From Bos javanicus (lineage: Eukaryota > Chordata > Mammalia > Artiodactyla > Bovidae): DNA of 64,000 nt. Positions 11,091-24,512 of the stretch are shown one piece after another. The translations under genes were made by a program, and so were the position numbers. The first letter of the stretch is position 1. Every line of letters starts with the position of its first letter. The stretch lies in NCBI RefSeq assembly GCF_032452875.1, contig NW_026893846.1, positions 124,001-188,000 of the forward strand, written 5' to 3'. The notes beneath the pieces are model-generated. The model was not told the DNA's origin and did not search any database. It worked only from the letters and a program-made list of their open reading frames with translations.

Positions 11091-13703
11091 GATCAGTGCA
11101 TGATCAGTCACATGATCAGCGCCATTAAGTCACGTGATCACTACATGATAGTCATGTGATCAGTCCATGCTCAGTCACGGTATCAGTGCATGATCAGCCA
11201 CGTGATCAGTGCATGATCTGTCACATGATTAGTGTATGATCATCCACGTGATCAGTGCATGGGCAGTCATGTGATCAGTGCATGATATAGACGTGATCAG
11301 TGCATGATCAGTCACGTGATCAGTGCATGATAGCCACGTGATCAGTGCATGATCAGTCACCTGATGGGTGTATGATCATTCACGTGACCTGTACATGGTA
11401 GCTACATGATCATTGCATGATCAGCCACGTGAGTAGTGCATGATAGCCACGTGATCAGTGCATGATCAGTCACGTGATCAGTGCATGATCAGTCACGTGA
11501 TCAGTGCATGATCAGCCACGTGATCAGTGCATGATCAGCCACGTGATCAGTGCATGATAGCCACGTGATCAGTGCATGATCAGTCACGTGATCAGTGCAT
11601 GATCAGTCACGTGATCAGTGCATGATCAGCCACGTGATCAGTGCATGATAGCCACGTGATCAGTGCATGATCAGTCACGTGATCAGTGCATGATCAGTCA
11701 CTGATCAGTGCATGATAGCTACATGATCAGTGCATGATCAGCCACGTGATCAGTGCATGATAGCCACGTGATCAGTGCATGATCAGTCACGTGATCAGTG
11801 CATGATCAGTCATGTGATCAGTGCATGATCAGCCACGTGATCAGTGCATGATCAGCCACGTGATCAGTGCATGATAGCCACGTGATCAGTGCATGATCAG
11901 CCACGTGATCAGTGCATGATCAGTCACGTGATCAGTGCATGATCAGCCACGTGATCAGTGCATGATCAGCCACGTGATCAGTGCATGATCAATTACGTGA
12001 TCAGTGCATGATCAGTCACGTGATCAGTGCATGGTAGCTACGTGATCAGTGCATGATCAGCCACGTGATCAGTGCATGATAGCCACGTGATCAGTGCATG
12101 ATCAGTCACGTGATCAGTGCATGATCAGTCACGTGATCAGTGCATGATCAGTCACGTGATCAGTGCATGATCAGTTACGTGATCAGTGCATGATCACGTG
12201 ACCAGTGCATGATAGCCACGTGATCATTGCATGATCAGCCACGTGATCAGTGCATGATAGCCACGTGATCAGTGCATGATAGCCACGTGATCAGTGCATG
12301 ATCAGTCACGTGATCAGTGTGATCAGCCACGTGATCAGTGCATGATAGCCACGTGATCAGTGCATGATCAGCCACGTGATCAGTGCATGATCAGCCACGT
12401 GATCAGTGCATGATCAGTCACGTGATCAGTGCATGATAGCTACGTGATCAGTGCATGATCAGCCACGTGATCAGTGCATGATAGCCACGTGATCAGTGCA
12501 TGATCAGTCACGTGATCAGTGCATGATCAGTCACGTGATCAGTGCATGATCATTTACGTGATCAGTGCATGATCAGTCACGTGATCAGTATATGGTAGCT
12601 ACGTGATCATTGCATGACCACGTGATCAGTGCATGATAGCCACGTGATCAGTGCATGATCAGTTACGTGATCAGTGTATGATCAGCCACGTGATCAGTGC
12701 ATGATGCCACGTGATCAGTGCATGATAGTCACGTGACAGTGTGTGATCAGCCACGTGATCAGTGCATGATCAGCCACGTGATCAGTGCATGATAGCCACG
12801 TGATCAGTGCATGATCAGTCACGTGATCAGTGCATGATCAGCCACGTGATCAGTGCATGATCAGTCACGTGATCAGTGCATGATCAGCCACGTGATCAGT
12901 GCATGATATCCACGTGATCAGTGCATGATCAGTCACGTGATCAGTGCATGATCAGCCACGTGATCAGTGCATGATCAGTCACGTGATCAGTGCATGATCA
13001 GTCCACGTGATCAGTGCATGATCAGTCACGTGATCAGTGCATGATAGCCAGTCAGTGCATGATCAGTCACGTGATCAGTGCATGATAGCCACGTGATCAG
13101 TGCATGATCAGTCACCTGATCAGTGCATGATCAGTCACGTGACCAGTACATGGTAGCTACATGATCATTGCATGATCAGCCACGTGATCAGTGCATGATA
13201 GCCACGTGATCAGTGCATGATCAGTCACGTGATCAGTGCATGATCAGTCATGTGATCAGTGCATGATCAGCCACGTGATCAGTGCATGATCAGCCACGTG
13301 ATCAGTGCATGATAGCCACGTGATCAGTGCATGATCAGTCACGTGATCAGTGCATGATCAGCCACGTGATCAGTGCATGATCAGCCACGTGATCAGTGCA
13401 TGATCAGTCACGTGATCAGTGCATGGTAGCTACGTGATCAGTGCATGATCAGCCACGTGATGCATGATAGCCACGTGATCAGTGCATGATCAGTCACGTG
13501 ATCAGTGCATGATCAGTCACGTGATCAGTGCATGATCAGTCACGTGATCAGTGCATGATCAATTACGTGATCAGTGCATGATCAGTCACGTGACCAGTAC
13601 ATGGTAGCTACGTGATCATTGCATGATCAGCCACGTGATCAGTGCATGATAGCCACGTGATCAGTGCATGATAGCCACGTGATCAGTGCATGATCAGTCA
13701 TGT
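11091..13703 (+). repeat. Longest uninterrupted monomer array (+396 junction, R tail)
   Basis: The CTGTCACATG junction is at 11218 (+396) and the R-tail marker at 11360 (+538). Canonical monomers then run on with repeated TAGCTAC variants. A local TGATGCATGATAG loss occurs near 13460. It leads into pre-S tract 3. Confidence 0.94.
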
Positions 13704-14479
13704 GATACGTGTGTGATCAGCCACGTGATCAGTGCATGATATCCACGTGATCAGTGCATGATAGCCACGTGATCAGTGCATGAGAGCCACGTGATCAGTG
13801 CATGATCAGTCACGTGATACATGTGTGATCAGCCACGTGATCAGTGCATGATGAGCCACGTGATCAGTGCATGATCAATTACGTGATCAGTGCATGATCA
13901 GTCACGTGACCAGTACATGGTTGCTACGTGATCATTGCATGATCAGCCACGTGAGCAGTGCATGATAGCCACGTGATCAGTGCATGATCAGTCACGTGAT
14001 CAGTACATGATCAGTCACGTGAACAGTGCATGATCATTTACGTGATCTGTGCATGATCAGTCACGTGACCAGTATATGGTAGCTACGTGATCATTCCATG
14101 ACGAGCCACGTGAGCAGTGCATGATAGCCACGTGATGTGTGCATGATGAGTTACGTGAGCAGAGTATGATCAGCCACGTGATCAGTGCATGAGTGCCACG
14201 TGATCAGTGCATGATATGTCACGTGACAGGTGTGTGATCAGCCACGTGAACAGTGCATGTTCAGCCACGTGATCAGTGCATGATAGCCACGTGATCAGTG
14301 CATGATCAGTTACGTGAGCAGTGTATGATCAGCCACGTGATCAGTGCATGGTCAGACACGTGAACAGTGTATGATCAGCCACGTGATCAGTGCATGATAT
14401 CCAAGTGATCAGTGCATGATCATCACGTGATCAGTGTATGATCAGCCACGTGAACAGTGCATGCTCAGTCACGTGATCA
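13704..14479 (+). repeat. Pre-S tract 3 (776 bp)
   Basis: Full-length, with GAGAGCC in place of GATAGCC in one monomer. That variant is shared with pre-S tracts 5, 9, 10, 11 and 12. Confidence 0.95.
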
Positions 14480-14748
14480 GGGCCTGCTGAGCTGCGTGAT
14501 TACTGTCTGCTCATCTGCTTGACAATTGCCAGCTGAGCTGCACGATTCCTGCCTGTCATCTGCTTGACAATTGCCAGCTGTGCTGCGTAATTCCTGCCTG
14601 CTCAGCTGCTTGATTATTGCCAGCTGAGCAGCATGATTCCTCACAGCTGAGTTCCATGATTATTGCCTGCTGACTGTATGATTCGTGCCTACTCAGCTCT
14701 TTGTTTATTGCCTCCAGAGGCACATGATCAGTGTATGATAGCAAACAT
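14480..14748 (+). repeat. Core block 8, subtype S (TATGATT allele)
   Basis: 269 bp, A at +199. The flank just beyond it has a private CAGAGCCATTAAG instead of CAGCGCCATTAAG. Confidence 0.95.
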
Positions 14749-15752
14749 GATCAGTGCATGATCAGTCACATGATCAGAGCCATTAAGTCACGTGATCACT
14801 ACATGATAGTCATGTGATCAGTCCATGCTCAGTCACGGTATCAGTGCATGATCAGCCACGTGATCAGTGCATGATCAGCCACGTGATCAGTGCATGATAG
14901 CTATGTGATCAGTTCATGATCAGTCACGTGATCAGTGCATGACCAGGCAGGTGATCAGTGCATGATCAGCCACGTGATCAGTGCATGATCAGTCACGTGA
15001 TCAGTGCATGATCAGTCACGTGATCAGTGCATGATCAGCCACGTGATCAGTGCATGATCAGCCACGTGATCAGTGCATGATCAGCCACGTGATCAGTGCA
15101 TGATCAGTCACGTGACCAGTACATGGTAGCTACGTGATCATTGCATGATCAGCCACGTGAGCAGTGCATGATAGCCACGTGATCAGTGCATGATCAGTCA
15201 CGTGATCAGTGCATGATCAGTCACGTGATCAGTGCATGATCAGTCACGTGATCAGTGCATGATCAATTACGTGATCAGTGCATGATCAGTCACGTGATCA
15301 GTGCATGGTAGCTACGTGATCAGTGCATGATCAGCCACGTGATCAGTGCATGATAGCCACGTGATCAGTGCATGATCAGCCACGTGATCAGTGCATGATC
15401 AGTCATGTGATCAGTGTGATCAGCCACGTGATCAGTGCATGATCAGCCACGTGATCAGTGCATGATAGCCACGTGATCAGTGCATGATAGCCACGTGATC
15501 AGTGCATGATCAGTCACGTGATCAGTGCATGATCAGCCACGTGATCAGTGCATGATCAGCCACGTGATCAGTGCATGATCAGTTACGTGATCAGTGCATG
15601 ATCAGCCACGTGATCAGTGCATGGTCAGCACGTGATCAGTGCATGATCAGCCACGTGATCAGTGCATGATAGCCACGTGATCAGTGCATGATCAGTCACG
15701 TGATCAGTGTATGATCAGCCACGTGAACAGTGCATGCTCAGTCACGTGATCT
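14749..15752 (+). repeat. Short monomer array after S core
   Basis: Flank, then GCTATGTG and GACCAGGCAGG variants typical of S-to-R arrays. TAGCTAC monomers occur and R lead-in sequence follows. No R-tail marker is present. Confidence 0.95.
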
Positions 15753-16021
15753 GGGCCTGCTGAGCTGCGTGATTACTGTCTGCTCATCTGCTTGACAATT
15801 GCCAGCTGAGCTGCACGATTCCTGCCTGTCATCTGCTTGACAATTGCCAGCTGTGCTGCGTAATTCCTGCCTGCTCAGCTGCTTGATTATTGCCAGCTGA
15901 GCAGCATGATTCCTCACACCTGAGTTCCATGATTATTGCCTGCTGACTGTTTGATTCGTGCCTACTCAGCTCTTTGTTTATTGCCTCCAGAGGCACATGA
16001 TCAGTGTATGATAGCAAACAT
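15753..16021 (+). repeat. Core block 9, subtype R
   Basis: 269 bp, CACCTGAG, T at -1, followed by GTGCATG. Confidence 0.96.
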
Positions 16022-17873
16022 GATCAGTGCATGATCAGTCACATGATCAGCGCCATTAAGTCACGTGATCACTACATGATAGTCATGTGATCAGTCCATG
16101 CTCAGTCACGGTATCAGTGCATGATCAGCCACGTGATCAGTGCATGATCAGCCACGTGATCAGTGCATGATCAGCCACGTGATCAGTGCATGAGTCACGT
16201 GATCAGTGCATGATCAGGCAGTGATCAGTGCATGATCAGCCACGTGATCAGTGCATGATAGCCACGTGATCAGTGCATGATCAGTCACCTGATGGGTGTA
16301 TGATCAGTCACGTGACCAGTACATGGTAGCTACATGATCATTGCATGATCAGCCACGTGAGTAGTGCATGATAGCCACGTGATCAGTGCATGATCAGTCA
16401 CGTGATCAGTGCATGATCAGTCACGTGATCAGTGCATGATCAGTCACGTGATCAGTGCATGATCAGCCACGTGATCAGTGCATGATCAGTCACGTGATCA
16501 GTGCATGATCAGCCACGTGATCAGTGCATGATCAGTCACGTGATCAGTGCATGATATAGACGTGATCAGTGCATGATCAGTCACGTGATCAGTGCATGAT
16601 AGCCACGTGATCAGTGCATGATCAGTCACGTGATCAGTGCATGATCAGTCACGTGATCAGTGCATGATAGCTACGTGATCAGTGCATGATCAGCCACGTG
16701 ATCAGTGCATGATAGCCACGTGATCAGTGCATGATCAGTCACGTGATCAGTGCATGATCAGTCACGTGATCAGTGCATGATCAGCCACGTGATCAGTGCA
16801 TGATCAGCCACGTGATCAGTGCATGATAGCCACGTGATCAGTGCATGATCAGTCACGTGATCAGTGCATGATCAGCCACGTGATCAGTGCATGATCAGCC
16901 ACGTGATCAGTGCATGATAGCCACGTGATCAGTGCATGATCAGTCACGTGATCAGTGCATGATCAGTCACTGACAGTACATGATAGCTACGTGATCAGTG
17001 CATGATCAGCCACGTGATCAGTGCATGATAGCCACGTGATCAGTGCATGATCAGTCACGTGATCAGTGCATGATCAGTCACGTGATCAGTGCATGATCAG
17101 CCACGTGATCAGTGCATGATCAGCCACGTGATCAGTGCATGATAGCCACGTGATCAGTGCATGATCAGTCACGTGATCAGTGCATGATCAGTCACGTGAT
17201 CAGTGCATGATCAGCCACGTGATCAGTGCATGATCAGCCACGTGATCAGTGCATGATCAGTTACGTGATCAGTGCATGATCAGTCACGTGACCAGTGCAT
17301 GGTAGCTACGTGATCAGTGCATGATCAGCCACGTGATCAGTGCATGATAGCCACGTGATCAGTGCATGATCAGTCACGTGATCAGTGCATGATCAGTCAC
17401 GTGATCAGTGCATGATCAGTCACGTGATCAGTGCATGATCAGTCACGTGATCAGTGCATGATCAGTCACGTGATCAGTGCATGATAGCTACGTGATCAGT
17501 GCATGATCAGCCACGTGATCAGTGCATGATAGCCACGTGATCAGTGCATGATCAGCCACGTGATCAGTGCATGATCAGTCACGTGATCAGTGTGATCAGC
17601 CACGTGATCAGTGCATGATCAGCCACGTGATCAGTGCATGATCAGTCACGTGATCAGTGCATGATCAGTCACGTGATCAGTGCATGATAGCTACGTGATC
17701 AGTGCATGATCAGCCACGTGATCAGTGCATGATCAGCACGTGATCAGTGCATGATCAGCCACGTGATCAGTGCATGATCAGTCACGTGATCATGTGTGAT
17801 CAGCCACGTGATCAGTGCATGATCACGTGATCAGTGCATGATAGCCACGTGATCAGTGCATGATCAGTCACGT
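16022..17873 (+). repeat. R-tail monomer array
   Basis: The R-tail marker is at 16288. TAGCTAC monomers at 16327, 16668, 16984, 17303, 17485 and 17688 give spacings of 341, 316, 319, 182 and 203 bp. Confidence 0.95.
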
Positions 17874-18649
17874 GATACGTGTGTGATCAGCCACGTGATC
17901 AGTGCATGATATCCACGTGATCAGTGCATGATAGCCACGTGATCAGTGCATGATAGCCACGTGATCAGTGCATGATCAGTCACGTGATACATGTGTGATC
18001 AGCCACGTGATCAGTGCATGATGAGCCACGTGATCAGTGCATGATCAATTACGTGATCAGTGCATGATCAGTCACGTGACCAGTACATGGTTGCTACGTG
18101 ATCGTTGCATGATCAGCCACGTGAGCAGAGCATGATAGCCACGTGATCAGTGCATGATCAGTCACGTGATCAGTACATGATCAGTCACGTGAACAGTGCA
18201 TGATCATTTACGTGATCAGTGCATGATCAGTCACGTGACCAGTATATGGTAGCTACGTGATCATTCCATGACGAGCCACGTGAGCAGTGCATGATAGCCA
18301 CGTGATGTGTGCATGATGAGTTACGTGAGCAGAGTATGATCAGCCACGTGATCAGTGCATGAGTGCCACGTGATCAGTGCATGATATGTCACGTGACAGG
18401 TGTGTGATCAGCCACGTGAACAGTGCATGTTCAGCCACGTGATCAGTGCATGATAGCCACGTGATCAGTGCATGATCAGTTACGTGAGCAGTGTATGATC
18501 AGCCACGTGATCAGTGCATGGTCAGACACGTGAACAGTGTATGATCAGCCACGTGATCAGTGCATGATATCCAAGTGATCAGTGCATGATCATCACGTGA
18601 TCAGTGTATGATCAGCCACGTGAACAGTGCATGCTCAGTCACGTGATCA
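17874..18649 (+). repeat. Pre-S tract 4 (776 bp)
   Basis: Full-length. It is entered from GTCACGTGATACG rather than the GTCATGTGATACG of most copies. One CTGTGC monomer has reverted to CAGTGC near 18215. Confidence 0.95.
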
Positions 18650-18918
18650 GGGCCTGCTGAGCTGCGTGATTACTGTCTGCTCATCTGCTTGACAATTGCC
18701 AGCTGAGCTGCACGATTCCTGCCTGTCATCTGCTTGACAATTGCCAGCTGTGCTGCGTAATTCCTGCCTGCTCAGCTGCTTGATTATTGCCAGCTGAGCA
18801 GCATGATTCCTCACAGCTGAGTTCCATGATTATTGCCTGCTGACTGTTTGATTCGTGCCTACTCAGCTCTTTGTTTATTGCCTCCAGAGGCACATGATCA
18901 GTGTATGATAGCAAACAT
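18650..18918 (+). repeat. Core block 10, subtype S
   Basis: 269 bp, CAGCTGAG, with a complete pre-S tract upstream but an R-type tail downstream. The switch from S to R context therefore lies between the core and 19046. Confidence 0.95.
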
Positions 18919-20435
18919 GATCAGTGCATGATCAGTCACATGATCAGCGCCATTAAGTCACGTGATCACTACATGATAGTCATGTGATCAGTCCATGCTC
19001 AGTCACGGTATCAGTGCATGATCAGCCACGTGATCAGTGCATGATCTGTCACATGATCAGTGTATGATCATCCACGTGATCAGTGCATGGGCAGTCATGT
19101 GATCAGTGCATGATATAGACGTGATCAGTGCATGATCAGTCACGTGATCAGTGCATGATAGCCACGTGATCAGTGCATGATCAGTCACCTGATGGGTGTA
19201 TGATCATTCACGTGACCTGTACATGGTAGCTACATGATCATTGCATGATCAGCCACGTGAGTAGTGCATGATAGCCACGTGATCAGTGCATGATCAGTCA
19301 CGTGATCAGTGCATGATCAGTCACGTGATCAGTGCATGATCAGCCACGTGATCAGTGCATGATCAGCCACGTGATCAGTGCATGATAGCTACGTGATCAG
19401 TGCATGATCAGTCACGTGATCAGTGCATGATCAGGCACGTGATCAGTGCATGATCAGCCACGTGATCAGTGCATGATAGCCACGTGATCAGTGCATGATC
19501 AGTCACGTGATCAGTGCATGATCAGTCACTGACCAGTACATGGTAGCTGCATGATCAGTGCATGATCAGCCACGTGATCAGTGCATGATAGCCACGTGAT
19601 CAGTGCATGATCAGTCACGTGATCAGTGCATGATCAGTCACGTGATCAGTGCATGATCAGCCACGTGATCAGTGCATGATCAGCCACGTGATCAGTGCAT
19701 GATAGCCACGTGATCAGTGCATGATCAGTCACGTGATCAGTGCATGATCAGTCACGTGATCAGTGCATGATCAGCCACGTGATCAGTGCATGATCAGCCA
19801 CGTGATCAGTGCATGATCAATTACGTGATCAGTGCATGATCAGTCACGTGATCAGTACATGGTAGCTACGTGATCATTGCATGATCAGCCACGTGATCAG
19901 TGCATGATAGCCACGTGATCAGTGCATGATCAGTCACGTGATCAGTGTATGATCATCCACGTGATCAGTGCATGATCAGTCACGTGATCAGTGCATGATA
20001 TAGACGTGATCAGTGCATGATCAGTCACGTGATCAGTGCATGATCAGCCACGTGATCAGTGCATGATAGCCAGTGAATGAGTGATATAGCCAGTGATCAG
20101 TGCATGATCAGTCACGTGATCAGTGTCAGCCACGTGATCAGTGCATGATAGCCACTGATCAGTGCATGATCAGCCACGTGATCAGTGCATGATCAGTTCG
20201 TGATCAGTGCATGATCAGCCACGTGATCAGTGCATGATCAGCCACGTGATCAGTGCATGATCAGCCACGTGATCAGTGCATGATCAGCCACGTGATCAGT
20301 GCATGATCAGTCACGTGATCAGTGTATGATCAGCCACGTGATCAGTGCATGATAGCCACGTGATCAGTGCATGATCAGTCACGTGATCAGTGTATGATCA
20401 GCCACGTGAACAGTGCATGCTCAGTCACGTGATCA
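18919..20435 (+). repeat. R-tail array with the +396 junction
   Basis: The CTGTCACATG junction is at 19046 (+396) and the R-tail marker at 19188 (+538). A degraded patch at about 20066-20130 (GTGAATGAGTGATATAGCC, GTGTCAGCC) precedes the next lead-in. Confidence 0.94.
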
Positions 20436-20703
20436 GGGCCTGCTGAGCTGCGTGATTACTGTCTGCTCATCTGCTTGACAATTGCCAGCTGAGCTGCACG
20501 ATTCCTGCCTGTCATCTGCTTGACAATTGCAGCTGTGCTGCGTAATTCCTGCCTGCTCAGCTGCTTGATTATTGCCAGCTGAGCAGCATGATTCCTCACA
20601 CCTGAGTTCCATGATTATTGCCTGCTGACTGTTTGATTCGTGCCTACTCAGCTCTTTGTTTATTGCCTCCAGAGGCACATGATCAGTGTATGATAGCAAA
20701 CAT
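20436..20703 (+). repeat. Core block 11, subtype R, 1 bp deletion
   Basis: 268 bp: one C is missing at +95/+96 (GACAATTGCAGCTG). The deletion lengthens the minus-strand open frame by chance; I read no coding meaning into that. CACCTGAG, A at -1. Confidence 0.95.
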
Positions 20704-22197
20704 GATCAGTGCATGATCAGTCACATGATCAGCGCCATTAAGTCACGTGATCACTACATGATAGTCATGTGATCAGTCCATGCTCAGTCACGGTATCAGT
20801 GCATGATCAGCCACGTGATCAGTGCATGATCAGCCACGTGATCAGTGCATGATAGCCATGTGATCAGTGCATGATCAGTCACGTGATCAGTGCATGATCA
20901 GGCACGTGATCAGTGCATGATCAGCCACGTGATCAGTGCATGATAGCCACGTGATCAGTGCATGATCAGTCACCTGATGGGTGTATGATCAGTCACGTGA
21001 CCAGTACATGGTAGCTACATGATCATTGCATGATCAGCCACGTGAGTAGTGCATGATAGCCACGTGATCAGTGCATGATCAGTCACGTGATCAGTGCATG
21101 ATCAGTCACGTGAACAGTGCATGATCAGTCACGTGATCAGTGCATGATCAGCCACGTGATCAGTGCATGATCAGTCACGTGATCAGTGCATGATCATCCA
21201 CGTGATCAGTGCATGATCAGTCACGTGATCAGTGCATGATATAGACGTGATCAGTGCATGATCAGTCACGTGATCAGTGCATGATAGCCACGTGATCAGT
21301 GCATGATCAGTCACGTGATCAGTGCATGATCAGTCACGTGATCAGTGCATGTAGCTACGTGATCAGTGCATGATCAGCCACGTGATAGTGCATGATAGCC
21401 ACGTGATCAGTGCATGATCAGTCACGTGATCAGTGCATGATCAGTCACGTGATCAGTGCATGATCAGCCACGTGATCAGTGCATGATCAGCCACGTGATC
21501 AGTGCATGATCAGTCACGTGATCAGTGCATGATATAGACGTGATCAGTGCATGATCAGTCACGTGATCAGTGCATGATAGCCACGTGATCAGTGCATGAT
21601 CAGTCACGTGATCAGTGCATGATCAGTCACGTGATCAGTGCATGATCAGTTCGTGATCAGTGCATGATCAGTCACGTGATAGTGCATGATAGCCACGTGA
21701 TCATTGCATGATCAGCCACGTGATCAGTGCATGATAGCCACGTGATCAGTGCATGATCAGTCACGTGATCAGTGCATGATCAGCCACGTGATCAGTGCAT
21801 GATAGCCACGTGATCAGTGCATGATCAGTCACGTGATCAGTGCATGATCAGCCACGTGATCAGTGCATGATCAATTACGTGATCAGTGCATGATCAGTCA
21901 CGTGATCAGTGCATGATAGCTACGTGATCATTGCATGATCAGCCACGTGATCAGTGCATGATAGCCACGTGATCAGTGCATGATCAGTCACGTGATCAGT
22001 GCATGATCACTCACGTGATCAGTGCATGATCAGTCACGTGATCAGTGCATGATCAATTACGTGATCAGTGCATGATCAGTCACGTGACCAGTACATGGTA
22101 GCTACGTGATCATTGCATGATCAGCCACGTGATCAGTGCATGATAGCCACGTGATCAGTGCATGATAGCCACGTGATCAGTGCATGATCAGTCATGT
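20704..22197 (+). repeat. R-tail monomer array
   Basis: The R-tail marker is at 20973. There are several TATAGACG monomers, a CATGTAGCTACG deletion near 21350 and GTTCGTG variants near 21650. Confidence 0.95.
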
Positions 22198-22973
22198 GAT
22201 ACGTGTGTGATCAGCCACGTGATCAGTGCATGATATCCACGTGATCAGTGCATGATAGCCACGTGATCAGTGCATGAGAGCCACGTGATCAGTGCATGAT
22301 CAGTCACGTGATACATGTGTGATCAGCCACGTGATCAGTGCATGATGAGCCACGTGATCAGTGCAGGATCAATTACGTGATCAGTGCATGATCAGTCACG
22401 TGACCAGTACATGGTTGCTACGTGATCATTGCATGATCAGCCACGTGAGCAGAGCATGATAGCCACGTGATCAGTGCATGATCAGTCACGTGATCAGTAC
22501 ATGATCAGTCACGTGAACAGTGCATGATCATTTACGTGATCTGTGCATGATCAGTCACGTGACCAGTATATGGTAGCTACGTGATCATTCCATGACGAGC
22601 CACGTGAGCAGTGCATGATAGCCACGTGATGTGTGCATGATGAGTTACGTGAGCAGAGTATGATCAGCCACGTGATCAGTGCATGAGTGCCACGTGATCA
22701 GTGCATGATATGTCACGTGACAGGTGTGTGATCAGCCACGTGAACAGTGCATGTTCAGCCACGTGATCAGTGCATGATAGCCACGTGATCAGTGCATGAT
22801 CAGTTACGTGAGCAGTGTATGATCAGCCACGTGATCAGTGCATGGTCAGACACGTGAACAGTGTATGATCAGCCACGTGATCAGTGCATGATATCCAAGT
22901 GATCAGTGCATGATCATCACGTGATCAGTGTATGATCAGCCACGTGAACAGTGCATGCTCAGTCACGTGATCA
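22198..22973 (+). repeat. Pre-S tract 5 (776 bp)
   Basis: Full-length, with GAGAGCC and CAGGATCAATTACG variants. It ends directly on core 12. Confidence 0.95.
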
Positions 22974-23242
22974 GGGCCTGCTGAGCTGCGTGATTACTGT
23001 CTGCTCATCTGCTTGACAATTGCCAGCTGAGCTGCACGATTCCTGCCTGTCATCTGCTTGACAATTGCCAGCTGTGCTGCGTAATTCCTGCCTGCTCAGC
23101 TGCTTGATTATTGCCAGCTGAGCAGCATGATTCCTCACAGCTGAGTTCCATGATTATTGCCTGCTGACTGTTTGATTCGTGCCTACTCAGCTCTTTGTTT
23201 ATTGCCTCCAGAGGCACATGATCAGTGTATGATAGCAAACAT
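22974..23242 (+). repeat. Core block 12, subtype S
   Basis: 269 bp, CAGCTGAG, CTGTTTGATT, A at -1. A standard S core. Confidence 0.96.
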
Positions 23243-24243
23243 GATCAGTGCATGATCAGTCACATGATCAGCGCCATTAAGTCACGTGATCACTACATGA
23301 TAGTCATGTGATCAGTCCATGCTCAGTCACGGTATCAGTGCATGATCAGCCACGTGATCAGTGCATGATCAGCCACGTGATCAGTGCATGATAGCTATGT
23401 GATCAGTGCATGATCAGTCACGTGATCAGTGCATGATCAGGCAGGTGATCAGTGCATGATCAGTCACGTGATCAGTGCATGATCAGTCACGTGATCAGTG
23501 CATGATCAGTCACGTGATCAGTGCATGATCAGCCACGTGATCAGTGCATGATCAGCCACGTGATCAGTGCATGATCAATTACGTGATCAGTGCATGATCA
23601 GTCACGTGACCAGTATGGTAGCTACGTGATCAGTGCATGATCAGCCACGTGATCAGTGCATGATAGCCACGTGATCAGTGCATGATCAGTCACGTGATCA
23701 GTGCATGATCACTCACGTGATCAGTGCATGATCAGTCACGTGATCAGTGCATGATCAATTACGTGATCAGTGCATGATCAGTCACGTGATCAGTACATGA
23801 TAGCTACGTGATCAGTGCATGATCAGCCACGTGATCAGTGCATGATAGCCACGTGATCAGTGCATGATCAGCCACGTGATCAGTGCATGATCAGTCATGT
23901 GATCAGTGTGTGATCAGCACGTGATCAGTGCATGATCAGCCACGTGATCAGTGCATGATAGCCACGTGATCAGTGCATGATAGCCACGTGATCAGTGCAT
24001 GATCAGTCACGTGATCAGTGTGATCAGCCACGTGATCAGTGCATGATCAGCCACGTGATCAGTGCATGATCAGTTACGTGATCAGTGCATGATCAGCCAC
24101 GTGATCAGTGCATGGTCAGCACGTGATCAGTGCATGATCAGCCACGTGATCAGTGCATGATAGCCACGTGATCAGTGCATGATCAGTCACGTGATCAGTG
24201 TATGATCAGCCACGTGAACAGTGCATGCTCAGTCACGTGATCT
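23243..24243 (+). repeat. Short monomer array after S core
   Basis: The flank is followed by GCTATGTG, then GCAGGTG, then canonical monomers. A CAGTATGGTAGC contraction near 23614 is shared with the array after core 29 (57012). Confidence 0.95.
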
Positions 24244-24512
24244 GGGCCTGCTGAGCTGCGTGATTACTGTCTGCTCATCTGCTTGACAATTGCCAGCTGA
24301 GCTGCACGATTCCTGCCTGTCATCTGCTTGACAATTGCCAGCTGTGCTGCGTAATTCCTGCCTGCTCAGCTGCTTGATTATTGCCAGCTGAGCAGCATGA
24401 TTCCTCACACCTGAGTTCCATGATTATTGCCTGCTGACTGTTTGATTCGTGCCTACTCAGCTCTTTGTTTATTGCCTCCAGAGGCACATGATCAGTGTAT
24501 GATAGCAAACAT
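24244..24512 (+). repeat. Core block 13, subtype R
   Basis: 269 bp, CACCTGAG, T at -1, post-core GCGCATG. Confidence 0.96.

Noticed and set aside
20433..20699. Longer 88-codon minus-strand frame in core 11
   Set aside because: It results from a single C deletion that shifts the frame within the repeat; it is not a distinct gene.
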